A stretch of 64,000 bases of DNA from NCBI GenBank assembly GCA_000827325.1, contig KN832878.1:1612001-1676000 (forward strand). Direction: 5' to 3'. Shown here piece by piece: positions 21,276 through 32,787 of this stretch. Positions within the stretch are counted from its first letter, which is position 1, and each line of letters opens with the position of its first letter. A program made the position numbers and the translations under genes. This DNA comes from Oidiodendron maius Zn. Its lineage: Eukaryota > Ascomycota > Leotiomycetes > Myxotrichaceae. The notes under the pieces are model-generated. The model had not been told where the DNA came from. It saw nothing but the letters and a program-made list of their open reading frames with translations, and ran no database searches.

Positions 21276-23357
21276 CTAAGTATTAACAGGATGCTGATGT
21301 GACCTTCGTATCAAGTGATTGGTATGGTGCATTGTTTGATGTAAAAAATTATCGATAGCCGCTGACTCGTCCATTTGTTCAACACTACTACCAAAATGCG
21401 CCTGCGTTTCCGCTGCAATGGAGTCCCAAGAGAATGTCATAGGTTGGTTCACTTGCGAATAGTCTGGAGATCCATGATATGGATCCAACACCACACTTGA
21501 GAAAGATCTCATAATATCATTATCGCCGAGTTGTGTATTTGATACAAATGAGACAGGTTGTTCGGAATGACGCCTGGTCCCCCCACTGTCTCCAGATATG
21601 TTATGCCCCTCTTCATTTTCAGAGAACACTAGAGGCTCGCATTGTATCCTTGCAAGTCGATCCGAGATCTGCTTCACGAGTGTGGTATTTCCACCTCGGC
21701 AGGTGGACAAAATGTTTAGAAGCTGATTCAAAACTTCTCGTGGATTGAGGTCTTCCCGCTGAGCGCTCTTGTCTGACTCAAGTTTTGCGATCGAATCTAC
21801 AACAGAACAAGCTATGTCATATATTTTAAGCTCCTGGATTATATTAGCATGTGAAGGCTACGAGTCCACAAATACTCACTATCGAAATGCCATGCGCTTC
21901 AACCACTGTGCTAGGTAAATTCGAAATTTGCTCTAAAAGCTCTTTGGAAACTTGTATTGGGTATGAAATAGACGTAGTCAGTTCATTCGATTGCGGTGCA
22001 GCGTCAAAATCCGTCACCCTCCATATAAGAGCACACATCCATGCACGTGTGACACAAAGATCCGCGGCCTGCACATGATTCGTGGCGCTAGAGTCAATAG
22101 GAATATCCTGCAGCTTCTTCTGTAAGAGACACAGCTTATTTTGATCTAAAACGCTTGGGGTTGAGGAGCTGTGCCTTGAGTTCTGGAGTATATCGAATAC
22201 CTCGGACTGATCCAAAGTCCAGTAAAGCTTAACTATTCTACGGAATGCAGGAAGAATTGATACGTCTTTGTCATATTCCATTGCTGGGAATGAAATATTA
22301 AGCCTCAAGATAGCTGGAAGACGATGTAATAGAGCAATCGTCCTACGGTAGATGATCAGGATTTGGAGTGTAAAGCTGGGATCGATTGGATAGTCACCTC
22401 TCAGTAATGAACAATAACCACACAACGCGTTTCTGGAATTGTTGCTCCTCAGGAGATATATCTCGATATGAAGATTCTTTATGTAAACCCATAATCTGGG
22501 CCATGGTAATACTTTCCCTCAGATATAGGAGTGATTTCATTCCTCCCGGGTCCAAGTTCTCATGATAGACGTGTAAGAAAAAGGCAATCCTCACATGATG
22601 AAGGTTCAACTGTTCCTAATCAGCCCCGTATGAACTAATTTCTCGGCGTTGCCTTACCTTCCTGTGTCTCATTGTCCCCAGCCTCTGCGCCTCTCTCTCC
22701 ATGCTATCTGCAGTCACGACTTCTGCACTATTCCTCAAAGGATCTAATCTCGCCTGCACAACCGTTGCCGCCGCAATGGCATTAGCAAGTGTATACGCCT
22801 CCATGCCACTACTGTCCTTCTGTAGTGCAGCCATCAGGTCTTCGACTGCGACGATGGGCCAGACGGGAAACATTCGGAGTCGGTAGACGCAGAGGTGGAG
22901 GACTAGCGTTGCGACCGGGGTAAGAATCACAGTGCCTCTGTGACTGTTAGTCCATCTCTAAAATACTATTAACGAGAGAGGCTTACACCTCTGATGGCGA
23001 GCTTGCAGCCGGCGGCGATGCTATTAGGGGAGGGAGCGGCAACTGGTTTGCAGGCAGTGTAGGAGAGGTTGGGCTCGGACTAGCACCTATGTCCATCACA
23101 GGAGGCGTTTGTCGCGCAGCTTGTATCATGGGCGTCGTGAGCTCGTCTCGGGGCCGTTGGGATTCTGCGATATGTTGGATAGTCTTCGCCTTGAGCCTCC
23201 GCGGGCCGCGGGTGCCTTGTTGCTTGTTGAACGTACATGAGGTGCCAATCGCGATGCACCCAGCACATGGCGTGGTGTTGGAACAGCGGACTTTGCGGAC
23301 TTTGCATGCATCGCAGGCTCGTTTTGCGGGGGTCTTGGAGGCAGCATCGACGGTCAT
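21276..23357 (-). CDS. Zn2Cys6 transcription factor, MAL-activator-like
   Basis: Five exons (22987-23357, 22658-22937, 22398-22609, 21880-22342, 21276-21833) with introns of 46-55 nt join in phase to 627 residues. The zinc cluster is C15, C18, C25, C31, C34 and C41 (CDACKVRKVRC...CAGC...C). It is followed by RGPRRLKAKTIQHIAE, which closely resembles the segment after the cluster of yeast MAL activators. The middle homology region includes HVYHENLDPGGMKSLLYLRE and KRVVWLLFITERTIALLHRL, the fungal-specific transcription-factor domain. The C-terminal third is rich in Ser, Gln and Asp, suited to activation. A role in maltose or starch-sugar gene control is inferred from the DNA-binding segment and from the maltase fragment next door. 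The gene looks complete even though its likely target is broken; it may act elsewhere in the genome. Confidence 0.85.
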
Positions 23358-24828
23358 TTTGCGCTCTTGCGTTAGATCTAAGACGGCGAACAGAGCAAAG
23401 ATTGGGGTCCAATGGTGGGGGTACATCTACGTACGGGTACGGTAATGTCAAGGCTCGCTTACGCCGACCGACTAAGTGCATGTGCATCCTGTAAGCTAAG
23501 CGAATGCATCACTTCACAAACGCGAAATCGATACGATCGCGTTTCTTTCTAACAAGAGCCCAGCTAAATCGCAATGGCACTTAGCTAAATACTTGTAGCA
23601 ACGACCTTTCATCTTCGGGACGTAATGATTCAGCGCATCACGTGTACCTGCGCTGCAGTACTCGAATGCTTAGCACCATTAGTATATTAAAATTACCTAA
23701 ATACTAGTGTCTACTCAATGCAGTCAAATACATCGCTCTTAATAAGTGATATAGCTGCAGTTGCGTCTAGTTTAATTATCTTATATTACCCTTTATGTCA
23801 GGTGACTAAAGGGAGGGTCACTGGTAGGACGGTGGTTCGCACGCGGGTCGAAGCAAGGACTACATTAGCGAGCTATTCATGTATACAAGCTTTTCAATAA
23901 AGGGGCAGGCCCTCTTTTCAGGCAGGGGTAGCGTTCAGTCTCGCTCTTCATCTTTCCGGGTTAATACAATTTGCTACTTCGAACCCCTGGTGACCCACTA
24001 GTGAGGTCCCTTCAACCTTCCAACATCCTGCTGTTGCAATTGAATAGTCAACCGGTTCACTCTGTACGGTTAAGGCCCTGATAGTAGTAATATAGACGTG
24101 GTCTTTGCAATAGGGCGATAAGTCTTGCTTGTAGAAGGCAAACTCTAATTTTTAAGAGTAGCTATATACTATGAGACATGTAGCCTCGTCTCCAGCTGAA
24201 TTGTAATAGGCTAGGAGCACCGCGATCGACAACACTATAGGCCAAGTAATATGAAGTGCTGCCGCACACCTTCCTGATCTAATCGAATCTCCGATCATGA
24301 GCAGGGCTTCCTGCCGGATAAGAGATCTTCCCGCTGCAGTAGAGCTTCTGTGCCGCCGCTCCTCTCTCCGGACTCCGGCCCGTCCCGCCTATCCGGTCTT
24401 CCACTATGGCCTGCTTGCCAAGCCAGCTGGTCGCGTCCATTTAAAGTCTCGGGCAAATTCACAGCCGGAAACAGGCTATCTAATAAAGCAGATGTATTAC
24501 AAGCCTAAGCTATACTCTATCTCTTGATTAGGAATAGTGTGCTTACCTAACTTAATAACTTAACTAATACTAAGTCTTAGGCCTTTATTACTAACTTATA
24601 AAGGTAAAGATCTTACTGGTAGTACTGTTCAAAGCGAGTCACGATTCCGCGCCTTACACCGTAATTACATGCTCTGAATGCATCATCTAGATGCATAGTA
24701 TTGAGGTATAACGCAACATTGCGAAGTCCCCAGCTAATCTAGAGTGCGTGTGCACAATAAGTCGGCCATAGCCTATCTGCTAAGCTCGAAGACGGCCATA
24801 TTAAAATGATCATCTAGCTGCGAGGGAG
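23358..24828. other. Intergenic stretch
   Basis: Non-coding between the divergently oriented regulator and bZIP genes. Short frames look random. The last part (24530-24620) is AT-rich. Confidence 0.4.
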
Positions 24829-25832
24829 ATGGAACGATACGATATCGACAGCACGCGAAATTCCCCCCGGCCGTGGGAGGTGCCGGTGACAGAGAGCCAA
24901 GATTCTGATGCCGCGAACAACGTTTCCGATAGCATAGAGCGGAGGCGGATGCAGAACCGGTTGGCTCAGAGGAATCATCGTAACGAGTCCAGGTCATGAT
25001 ACACGGATAGAGACTGATAATGAATGCAGGAAGAAGAGTGAGAGCTCATATCTCCGCTCTAGAACAGCGTGTAGTAGAGGATATGCTCAACGCTGCCCCG
25101 AATAAGACGAACGTGCCAGCTCCATCCATCGAGAATACCATGCCGCCTGCATCACTAGCATCACCTCCATCATTATTACCTCCAGCATTAACCTCCCCCG
25201 CTAGCCAGTATCAGGCTTTTACAACCCTCACGAATTCCGTGGCTTCACAGTCGAACCCAGGAATCGAGGAGATGCCAGACTTCATGGAATTTCCGCAAAC
25301 AGTGGACGACGTATGCAGTTCTCATACCACCGCTACTCAAGGCTGGGGTCCAACATATACATCTAGCTATACAGCCATTCCTCTGAGATGCGCCACGTGT
25401 TACAATATGCCAAGGCCTCATACCACTAACACTACAAAAATGTCGTGCTGCAAGTTTCATGCCGAGTTATCGCCTCCGTGCAATCGTCACATCCACCCCT
25501 CATCATGGCAAGCCCCCCCGCCATGGCAAGACGCAGGTATGTGTGGCTATGGCGGAGAAGCAGGAGCAAATTCTAGAGATCCTTCTATAATGCACCCGCC
25601 AGCCCCCCGACCGCAAATATCGACGACGCAGCACTTTAACATTCCGCAATCCATCCATATTCCTAGCTTCTCATATTGCCACAATCCTCGACTCCCCTCG
25701 TGGGCCCATCCAGTTTCTTTACGCCCCGAACATATCTCCATGCGTATGTCCGCCCACCTGTTCCTTACGTCTGCTTCCGGTTCCACAGTTGACATAATCA
25801 GCTGGGCATTGGTCGATCACGCTGACTGCTGA
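24829..25832 (+). CDS. bZIP transcription factor, C-terminus uncertain
   Basis: Exon 1 (24829-24979) starts MERYDIDSTRN and ends in the basic region RRRMQNRLAQRNHR. A 50-nt intron (24980-25029, GTAACG...GATAAT...GCAG) joins in phase to RRVRAHISALEQRV, so the basic region and the start of a short zipper are split by the intron. The N-x7-R signature of bZIP DNA binding is present. The remainder is Pro/Ser/Thr-rich with no domain I recognise. One reading ends at 25832. A second uses a GTATGT donor at 25744 and a CTAAC...TTAG acceptor at 25879, and continues as RFARAICTHNSNMLIASQIQ into later sequence. I cannot decide between them. Short-zipper bZIPs of this type occur in many ascomycete secondary-metabolite and stress regulators. 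Confidence 0.65.
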
Positions 25833-25879
25833 TGCAGCAGCGATTTTCTTATAATAGTCATGAGCGTTCTAACCATTAG

Positions 25880-26678
25880 GCTTTGCTAGGGCCATTTGTA
25901 CCCACAACTCTAACATGTTAATAGCCTCTCAAATTCAACCAATCCCTTTCAATACGCATCCACCGTCAGTTATGAGTCTAAACAATCAAGCGCACCAAGA
26001 ATGCGTTCTTCATTCAACTTCCGGGTTATATCTACCTTCCCATCACAATGCAGGTTATCCCTACGATACAGTATACTGTCCGGGTGGCCGCTGAGAAACA
26101 TACTTGCCGAATTGGACGCAGCATCCCATGCCTCACCAAAGCATCTTGCAGCTATATACGTAACCACCGCAAGGCAAATAGGAACTCGATTATTACAGCT
26201 TCAGCCGCAGTCAATACCGAAAGCTTGAACACCAGGGCCGGAGGATCTAACCTTACAATTTCGAAGTTGTTATAAGGCCATCCAAACTGGTCAGTTTCCT
26301 CCAGTGGTAGAATATTTTGCGCATGTTGTCTTCCATGAAGTATGTGCGACGCACATAATTTCTGGGCCAGGCCCATCATCTGAATGCCAATTGTTAACGA
26401 AAGTTTTGTACGATATTGCACTTCTTGGAACAGGCCAAGCATTTCGGGAATTACACACAGAGATACACCCGGATGGGCAGTTTGTCTCACGCAGCAATAT
26501 CACACAGCCAACTTTAGGCCACAGTCCTTGGGATTTCATTGGTCAGCCTATAGCATGTAGCTATAGCGAGAACGCTCTTGACTTTGGTGACGATATGTCG
26601 AATGTCGCCCTTGCACTCCTCGATCTTCCCACCACCGTATCAAAGCACGCAAGCTCACTAAATCCTGCAGAAGCCTAA
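25880..26678 (+). pseudogene. Decayed coding sequence downstream of the bZIP gene
   Basis: Protein-like stretches in this block include PFNTHPPSVMSLNNQAHQE and YLPNWTQHPMPHQSILQLY in one frame, interrupted by a TGA. A second frame carries EDLTLQFRSCYKAIQTGQF, VEYFAHVVFHEV and LTKVLYDIALLGTGQAF, open from 26229 to 26678 after another TGA. The composition is that of real protein, and both stops could be CGA to TGA changes of the kind made by repeat-induced point mutation. The block may be the 3' part of the bZIP gene or a separate dead gene. I do not recognise the family. Confidence 0.35.
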
Positions 26679-28383
26679 CAGAACTATCCGGATATTCTCG
26701 CTGCAGCTGAAACCCTACAATCGTCTTAAGGGCCAGAATTTGAAAGGGGCATTCAACCTCTCTACCTAATAACACTTTGAATCTTCCTATTTCTACATGT
26801 GAAGATATCGATGCAGTATTTATTGGGCTAGCTCATTTGGATACAACTGAATGATAGGTTCTTTCTGGCTATCTCCTACTTTCGTACATAGTGATTTAAC
26901 ATTATTGTAGGTCTGTCGGTTGGGGTGTTGGGCTTTGGGATCTGGAATTTTCAAATGATACCAACTTTCGAGCTTTTGTAACGATTAAGACAGAATGGGT
27001 GGTTAATCGGCCGTAGAGACGCATCGGCCGGATTCTTTGCCTAGTTAAACTTTCTATCCACTAGACCATTGATTGCATCACCATGGGCTGGGACGCTCAT
27101 GGGCTATGATACAAGCATCATTCCCTAGCCTTCTGAGTTATAACGAGATTCGGCCTCGTACAGAGTGCCTCGCAACTGAATTACACCGACATCCCGTACC
27201 CAGAGCATTTACCAGCTCAAACCAAAGTTTTAATTTCTCAATCCGTTGGGCATGTTCATTGCGATAGAGGAGGCCATAATTGGCGAATAGACTGGAACAA
27301 AGGTCAATTGTCACCTGTTTGCAGGGCGGCCTGATCAATCACCATCCTTGCTAAAAGTGCGGGGGGGCGTGCTCAATGCTCTGGCTGGCTCAGGCTCTAA
27401 TCAGGTACGCTCGCCCTCGGCTCAAATTAAAGCAGCAGCTGCTTACGCCCGGAGACTAAAACGGATCTGGCTAGGATGAGATTAGAGTCCGACTTTCGTG
27501 GTAATTTCTCACCCTCTGAAAGCGTAAAATCGCGGAGGAGAGATCCAACCCTATAGAGCATCCGGCCCATCGTTATCACCATACAAAGTAGTATCATTTG
27601 AAAGATCAAACTCGCCAAGTGATCGTGGTCTTTTACAGTCACCTATATAGCTTTCCGGAACGTCTATTGTCTTGTATGCGGGCCAAATTGCACGTAACGC
27701 TCTCTTGCCATCAAAGACACAAGAATCTTGCAGGATTGGCAGCGTCTCCAGTCAACAGGGCTGTGATCCCGAGAGTTGCGCATGAAATGCGGCCCCGCAT
27801 TCCTCATCACCTGCACACCAAGCTACCAGCATAATGGCCTAATGCGGTTAGAAGCTAGTCCTTAAATAAGTCACGTGAAGATGGCAACTAGAACCCATTC
27901 TCGGTCTGCCCGCGTCCACCCGCGACTCCTTCCTTCAAACTTCATCGAGCCTCCACTCCGCGCCTGCAGTTATGCGAGAGTACGGTAAACAACGTAGGGG
28001 ACATAATGTTATCCATGCGCTGCCAATAAACCAAGGCAAGTCAGCCACAACTTCTAGGCACCCTCGTCGCCGCACGCGGCAGAGCAAGCGGTTGATATAA
28101 CTGCAGACACTGGATGACCCCTCCCTTAATCCGCACCTGCTAACATACTTTGATTAGTGGCCAGCAATTAAGATATTCGATTAGACACTAGCGTTATTAT
28201 TTACTCGCTCAACTCCTCCTTAACGTGCACAGACCTAGTAAACGCCCCCTCGAATTGGTTTTAGGGAATAGTACTACAGTACACGTTGGAAATTTCTACA
28301 AAAGAGATATCAATATATAAGGAGTGAGAGGTAGATGGGAGGTGCTACATTTAAACCACTCACAATTCGTTTTCATAGCTTGA
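26679..28383. other. Gene-poor stretch before the kinase-TPR gene
   Basis: Frames below 80 codons only. A minus-strand frame at 27427-27642 has one hydrophobic segment (FQMILLCMVITMGRMLY) but no support as a gene. Confidence 0.35.
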
Positions 28384-31300
28384 CTATCTTCTATTTAGGT
28401 GCTTTTGCGTGGTGTCTGATTCCCTCTCTTTTCTACCCCTTTCTTTCCCACGAACAGCTTTGGCAGGTCTGTGAAAATAGTTTTGTAAGCTTGCCCTGGA
28501 GCTTGCAAGGCTATTCATGCTCCGGATCGTGTCTGGGTGATCCTTCCCAAGCACCTTCTCTCGGAGCTGCAGTGTGTGCCGGTGCATCGTCTCAGCCTCT
28601 GCATACTTGCCCTGGCGGTGAAGCAAGCTTGCGAGGTTGTTCATGCTCCGGAGCGTATCTGGGTGATCCTTCCCGAGCACTGCCTCCCGGAGCTGTAGTG
28701 TCTGCCGGTCCATCGTCTCAGCCTCTGCATGCTTGCCTTGGTCGCTAAGCAAGCCTGCAAGGCTGCTCATGCTCCGGAGCGTCTCTGGGTGGTCCTCCCC
28801 AAGCACCGCCTCTTGAAGCTGTAGCGTTTGCCGGTGTATCGTCTCGGCCTCTGCATACTTGCCGTGGCGGTGAAGCAAGCTTGCGAGGTTGTTCATGCTC
28901 TGGAGTGTATCTGGGTGATCCTTCCCGAGCACCTTCTCTCGGAGCTGCAGTGTATGCCGGTCCATCGTCTCAGCCTCTGCATGCTTGCCTTGGTCGCTAA
29001 GCAAGCCTGCAAGGTTGTTTATGCTCCGGAGCGTGTCTGGGTGGTCCTCCCCAAGCACCGCCTCTTGAAGCTGTAGCGTTTGCCGGTACATTGTCTCGGC
29101 CTCTATATATTTGCCTTGCAGGTCAAGTGATATTGCGACGTTCATCATGCTAGAGAGCGTATCTGGGTGATCCTTCCCGAGCACTGTCTCCTGAAGCTGT
29201 AGCGTCTGCCGGTACATTGTCTCGGACTCTGCATACTTGCCCTGCTCGTCAATCGATACTGCAACGTTTATTATGCTATGGAGCGTATCTGGGTGATCCT
29301 TCCCGAGCACTGTCTCCTGGAGCTGTAGCGTCTGCCGGTGCATCATCTCGGCCTCTGCATACTTGCCCTGCACGCGAATCGATACTGCAAGGTTGTTCAT
29401 GCTCCGGAGTGTATCTGGGTGATCCTTTCCAAGCACTGCCTCCCGGAGCTGTAGCGTCTGCCGGCCTATCGCTTCTGCTTCTGCATACTTGCCCTGTTGG
29501 CGAAGCGATGTTGCGAGGCTGCTCATGCTCCGGAGCGTGTCTGGGTGATCCTTCCCGAGCACTGTCTCCTGGAGCTGTAGCGTCTGCCGTTGCATCATCT
29601 CAGCCTCTGTATACTTGCCCTGCTTGTCAATCGATACTGCAACGTTCATCATGCTATAGAGCGTATCTGGGTGATCCTTTCCGAGCACTGTCTCCTGGAG
29701 CTGTAGCGTCTGCCGGTATATCGTCTCGGCCTCTGCATACTTGCCCTGCTCGCAAATTGATATTGCAACGTTTATCATGCTCTGGAGTGTATCTGGGTGA
29801 TCCTTCCCGAGCACTGTCTCCTGGAGCTGTAGCGTCTGCCGGTGCATCGTCTCAGCCTCTATATACTTGCCCTGCTTGCGAATTGATATTGCGACGTTCA
29901 TCATGCTCCGGAGTGTATCTGGGTGATCCTTCCCGAGCACCGTCTCCTGGAGCTCTAGCGTCTGCCAGTGCATTTTCTCGGCCTCTGCGTACTTGCCCTG
30001 GTGGTAAAGCGAGATTGCGAGGTTTCTCATGCTCTGGAGCGTGTCTGGGTGGTCCTTCCCGAGCACCGTCTCCTGGAGCTGTGGAGTCTGTCGGTGTATG
30101 GCCTCGGCCTCCGTGTATTTCCCTTGCAATTGATAGCGCCACACCGTCTTTGCCGTCTTGTCCTGCGTTAATGACGTGACTAGCTTCCTGTCTGGTGAGA
30201 ATGCGACCGTTCTACTGTCCAACAAGCTGCTTGTACCGTTTAACGCTAATTGCGGTGTAGCTAGAGACTCGTTCGTAGACAGTGGGTTTGCCAAGAGGTC
30301 TGAGTGAAGCATAGACGGTTTCGCTTCCTCAGCTGTGGAGAGCTGCTTGGCTGTTGGCTCCAAATTTGACATAGCAAGCGGCCTGCTTGTGAGTATCAAT
30401 GGATTAGAAACAGCCGACAAGTTGCTGTCTGATACAAAGCTTGTTCGTGAAGAGGATTTCAAATACGAAGACTCTGTTCGCTGAGGCGGAGGCAGGTGAT
30501 GTGACTTTAGGCCGTCATGGGTGATTGTATTATAGACTGTAGGAGAGGCAGAAATATCTGAAATTCTGGAAGTCTCCAGAGTCCGGTGGAGAAGATGTTC
30601 TGAGCGTTTTCTAGCATTAGAGCCTAGCGAATTTCACTTAGCTTAGAGGCATATTTGCCAACAATATTTGTACACCTACCTGAGTTAATCCATGCATGAT
30701 TTAGGGCTTGTGAAGATGAAGGCCTTTGCTTCGGACCAGTCTCGAGAAGCCCCTTAATGAAATTAGAGCATATGCTCTTAATTCCGCTATCTAGGAGAGC
30801 GTCGTAAGGAAATAACGACTTATCCTCGCAATATTTTAATAGAGATTTACCAGGCGGAAATGGAACAACGCCAGTAACCAACCGATACGTAATGCATCCA
30901 ACTGCCCACAAATCAACAGCATTAGTGTATTCCTCACTTGGTGTATCTAGGTAGTTGAGGATTTCAGGAGCCATATAAGACTGAGTACCACTTTTTGTTC
31001 GATATGCCGTGAGCTCAGTCAATCTCTTGCTTAATCCAAAGTCGGCGAGCTTAACCCACCACTCAGGTGGTCCGTGAATAACTAAAATATTCTGTAATAT
31101 ATTGTTAGTGAAAAGGATTATTGAAGATGGCCACTATAGCTGTCATTACCTGCGGCTTAAGATCACGATGTGCAAAAGATTCCGCGTGCATAATCTCTAA
31201 TCCTAAAAGTATCTGATGAGTAATATCTCGTGCCTCGATTTCTGGAATTTTCCCAGAATGGGCCTTCACGTTCTTTTCAAGGTCTCCAAGTGGAACATAT

Positions 31301-31728
31301 TCCATTGCCAAGAAGACATTAGAGCCGTCCTTGAACCAGCCAAAGAAATCAACGAATACAGCAGCTTCTCTAGACTGTCAAGAATCAATGGAATGCCAAG
31401 ACTGATTCCTTTAAAATTAACTTGCCTTTGGTTTCGAGAATTCTAATAGCGCCTTTAACTCCTTCTCATATTCATCATTTCTTGGATCTGTGCTTAATTT
31501 TACGATCCTTTTGACCGCTCTCACTTTCCCATCTTCAACGTTTTTTTGGAGGTGCACTTCACCAAAACTTCCGCGACCCAAGAGCCTTTCGATATTCCAC
31601 ACCTTCGTTTGTGGTCTGCGTCTAATATTTCTCGCGGAATCTGTTATGTAATGTATCTCCTCCACTCGGTCATTATAGACCATCGCATTGATTTGCCAGT
31701 GATCGATATCGGATTTGGAAGTCATCAT
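28384..31728 (-). CDS. Ser/Thr kinase fused to a TPR array
   Basis: Four exons (31426-31728, 31150-31374, 30680-31091, 28384-30623) join in phase to 1059 residues. Intron 1 is GC-AG (AAG|GCAAGT); introns 2 and 3 are GT-AG. The kinase domain (about residues 44-315) has every catalytic element: GRGSFGEV (51-58), AVKRI (K73), HRDLKPQN, ADFGLSK, MAPEI and the late Arg in KQRPSSSQALNHAWI. A Ser/Thr-rich linker follows, then TVAFSPDRKLVTSLTQDKTA, which looks like part of a WD40 blade. The rest is 13 TPRs of 42 residues of the kinesin-light-chain type (GKYAEAE...TLQL.E.VLGKDHPDTL.SM.NLA), encoded at about 28501-30126. Such repeat arrays are the sensor part of many fungal NLR-like proteins; a kinase in the effector position is unusual. 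A sensing or immunity-like role is inference from architecture only. Confidence 0.85.
28501..30126 (-). repeat. 13 tandem 126-bp TPR-coding repeats
   Basis: Thirteen in-frame units of 126 bp, each encoding one 42-residue TPR, lie inside the last exon of the kinase-TPR gene. Units share long near-identical stretches around the codons for VLGKDHPDTL and differ mainly at a few positions of helix A and helix B. The regularity and similarity point to recent expansion or gene conversion between units. Unit number may vary between strains. Confidence 0.9.
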
Positions 31729-32787
31729 TCGCTGGTAAGGTCGAGAGTCTCAAGCGTAGCCTCGCGGTTTTGTGGTGCTCTAAGAGGCCACCTCATTATC
31801 GTTCGCGGTGATATCCGATGACAAGAAGGTGGACCTGATCTCAGATGTTTCTATTTAGACGTATTGTTGTTAGCACGTAGTTACGATGGATCTTCTCGAT
31901 GTCTTTCGAGTGGGGCTTGTCAACGCGCTTCGACGTTGCCATTCAATAATGCTTTCTACGAAGGAAGTTAGCGTATATTGCTTAGTAATACATGCTTATC
32001 ATTGGCGAAATAAGCGAGTGCAAAATCATAAATTTGTGCGCTTCACAACTGTCCTCCGTATCCCTTGGGCGGGTGCCAAGAACCTTCGCTTAGCAGATAG
32101 TTTTCACCAATAAAATCTGTTGCTCTGATACTGTAAGAGGAAATATTCACGAGCGTAAATCGTCTATTCGGGACTAGCGCTTATATAACACACCACTTTG
32201 AACGCGAGAGCCAATAACTGTACGAGGGCTGCTAAGCGAAGGTTCATTGGCACCAGTTGAGGGGATAACGCAGGCCATATTTATTACAACACATGATAGA
32301 AATTTCTAAAAAGTTTATGCCTAAGGCTGATACACGGTCGGCACTTTTTATGACACCCCCTGAGCTGTCTACTTTTCATTGAGCCTTTCGGGGATAATGA
32401 TGCTTACAGTCTAGACGATCCCCAAGAAACTTCCCCGATTGGCGCTGAGCAGGGTGGAAAGATACCTCGGAAGCGGCCGCTTCGTCGGCGTGTGCCGTCG
32501 CCGAGCAATTCACCGTGCAATATCCCTATTTCTCCGATCAGGCTCCCGATGCGAAGCCGTCTCATCCGGTACTGGGCAGTCCGCATCTCATACAACCATA
32601 CAGCGTTATGATACATTTCTCAGATAATCCATACCATGACACAACTTCCAAGGCTGGAGAGATGCCTCAGCTGTAACGACCCGGGATAATTATATATAGA
32701 CTTCACGTAACCTCAAAGACTTCGTTATCGTCAATTATTAGAGAACCACCTACCACCATAATTTATTTGTCATCTATTGAACCTGAT
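31729..32787. other. Gap with a short basic open segment
   Basis: Around 32395-32610 on the plus strand one frame reads QETSPIGAEQGGKIPRKRPL, followed by an Arg/Pro/Ser-rich tail. It may be a remnant of a nuclear protein exon. No start, partners or family were found. Confidence 0.3.

Noticed and set aside
23080-23494. Three overlapping frames of 85-135 codons in exon 1 of the MAL-type regulator
   Set aside because: Shadows of the exon that carries the zinc cluster.
28501-30126. Regularly spaced direct repeats that could suggest a CRISPR-like array
   Set aside because: Units are 126 bp, continuous, in frame and encode TPRs in a eukaryotic gene. No unique spacers are present.
29217-30179. A 320-codon plus-strand frame with repeated Gly-Asp-Pro-Ser units
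   Set aside because: It is the antisense of the 126-bp TPR repeats. The periodic codons keep the opposite strand open, while kinase continuity and TPR homology are on the minus strand.
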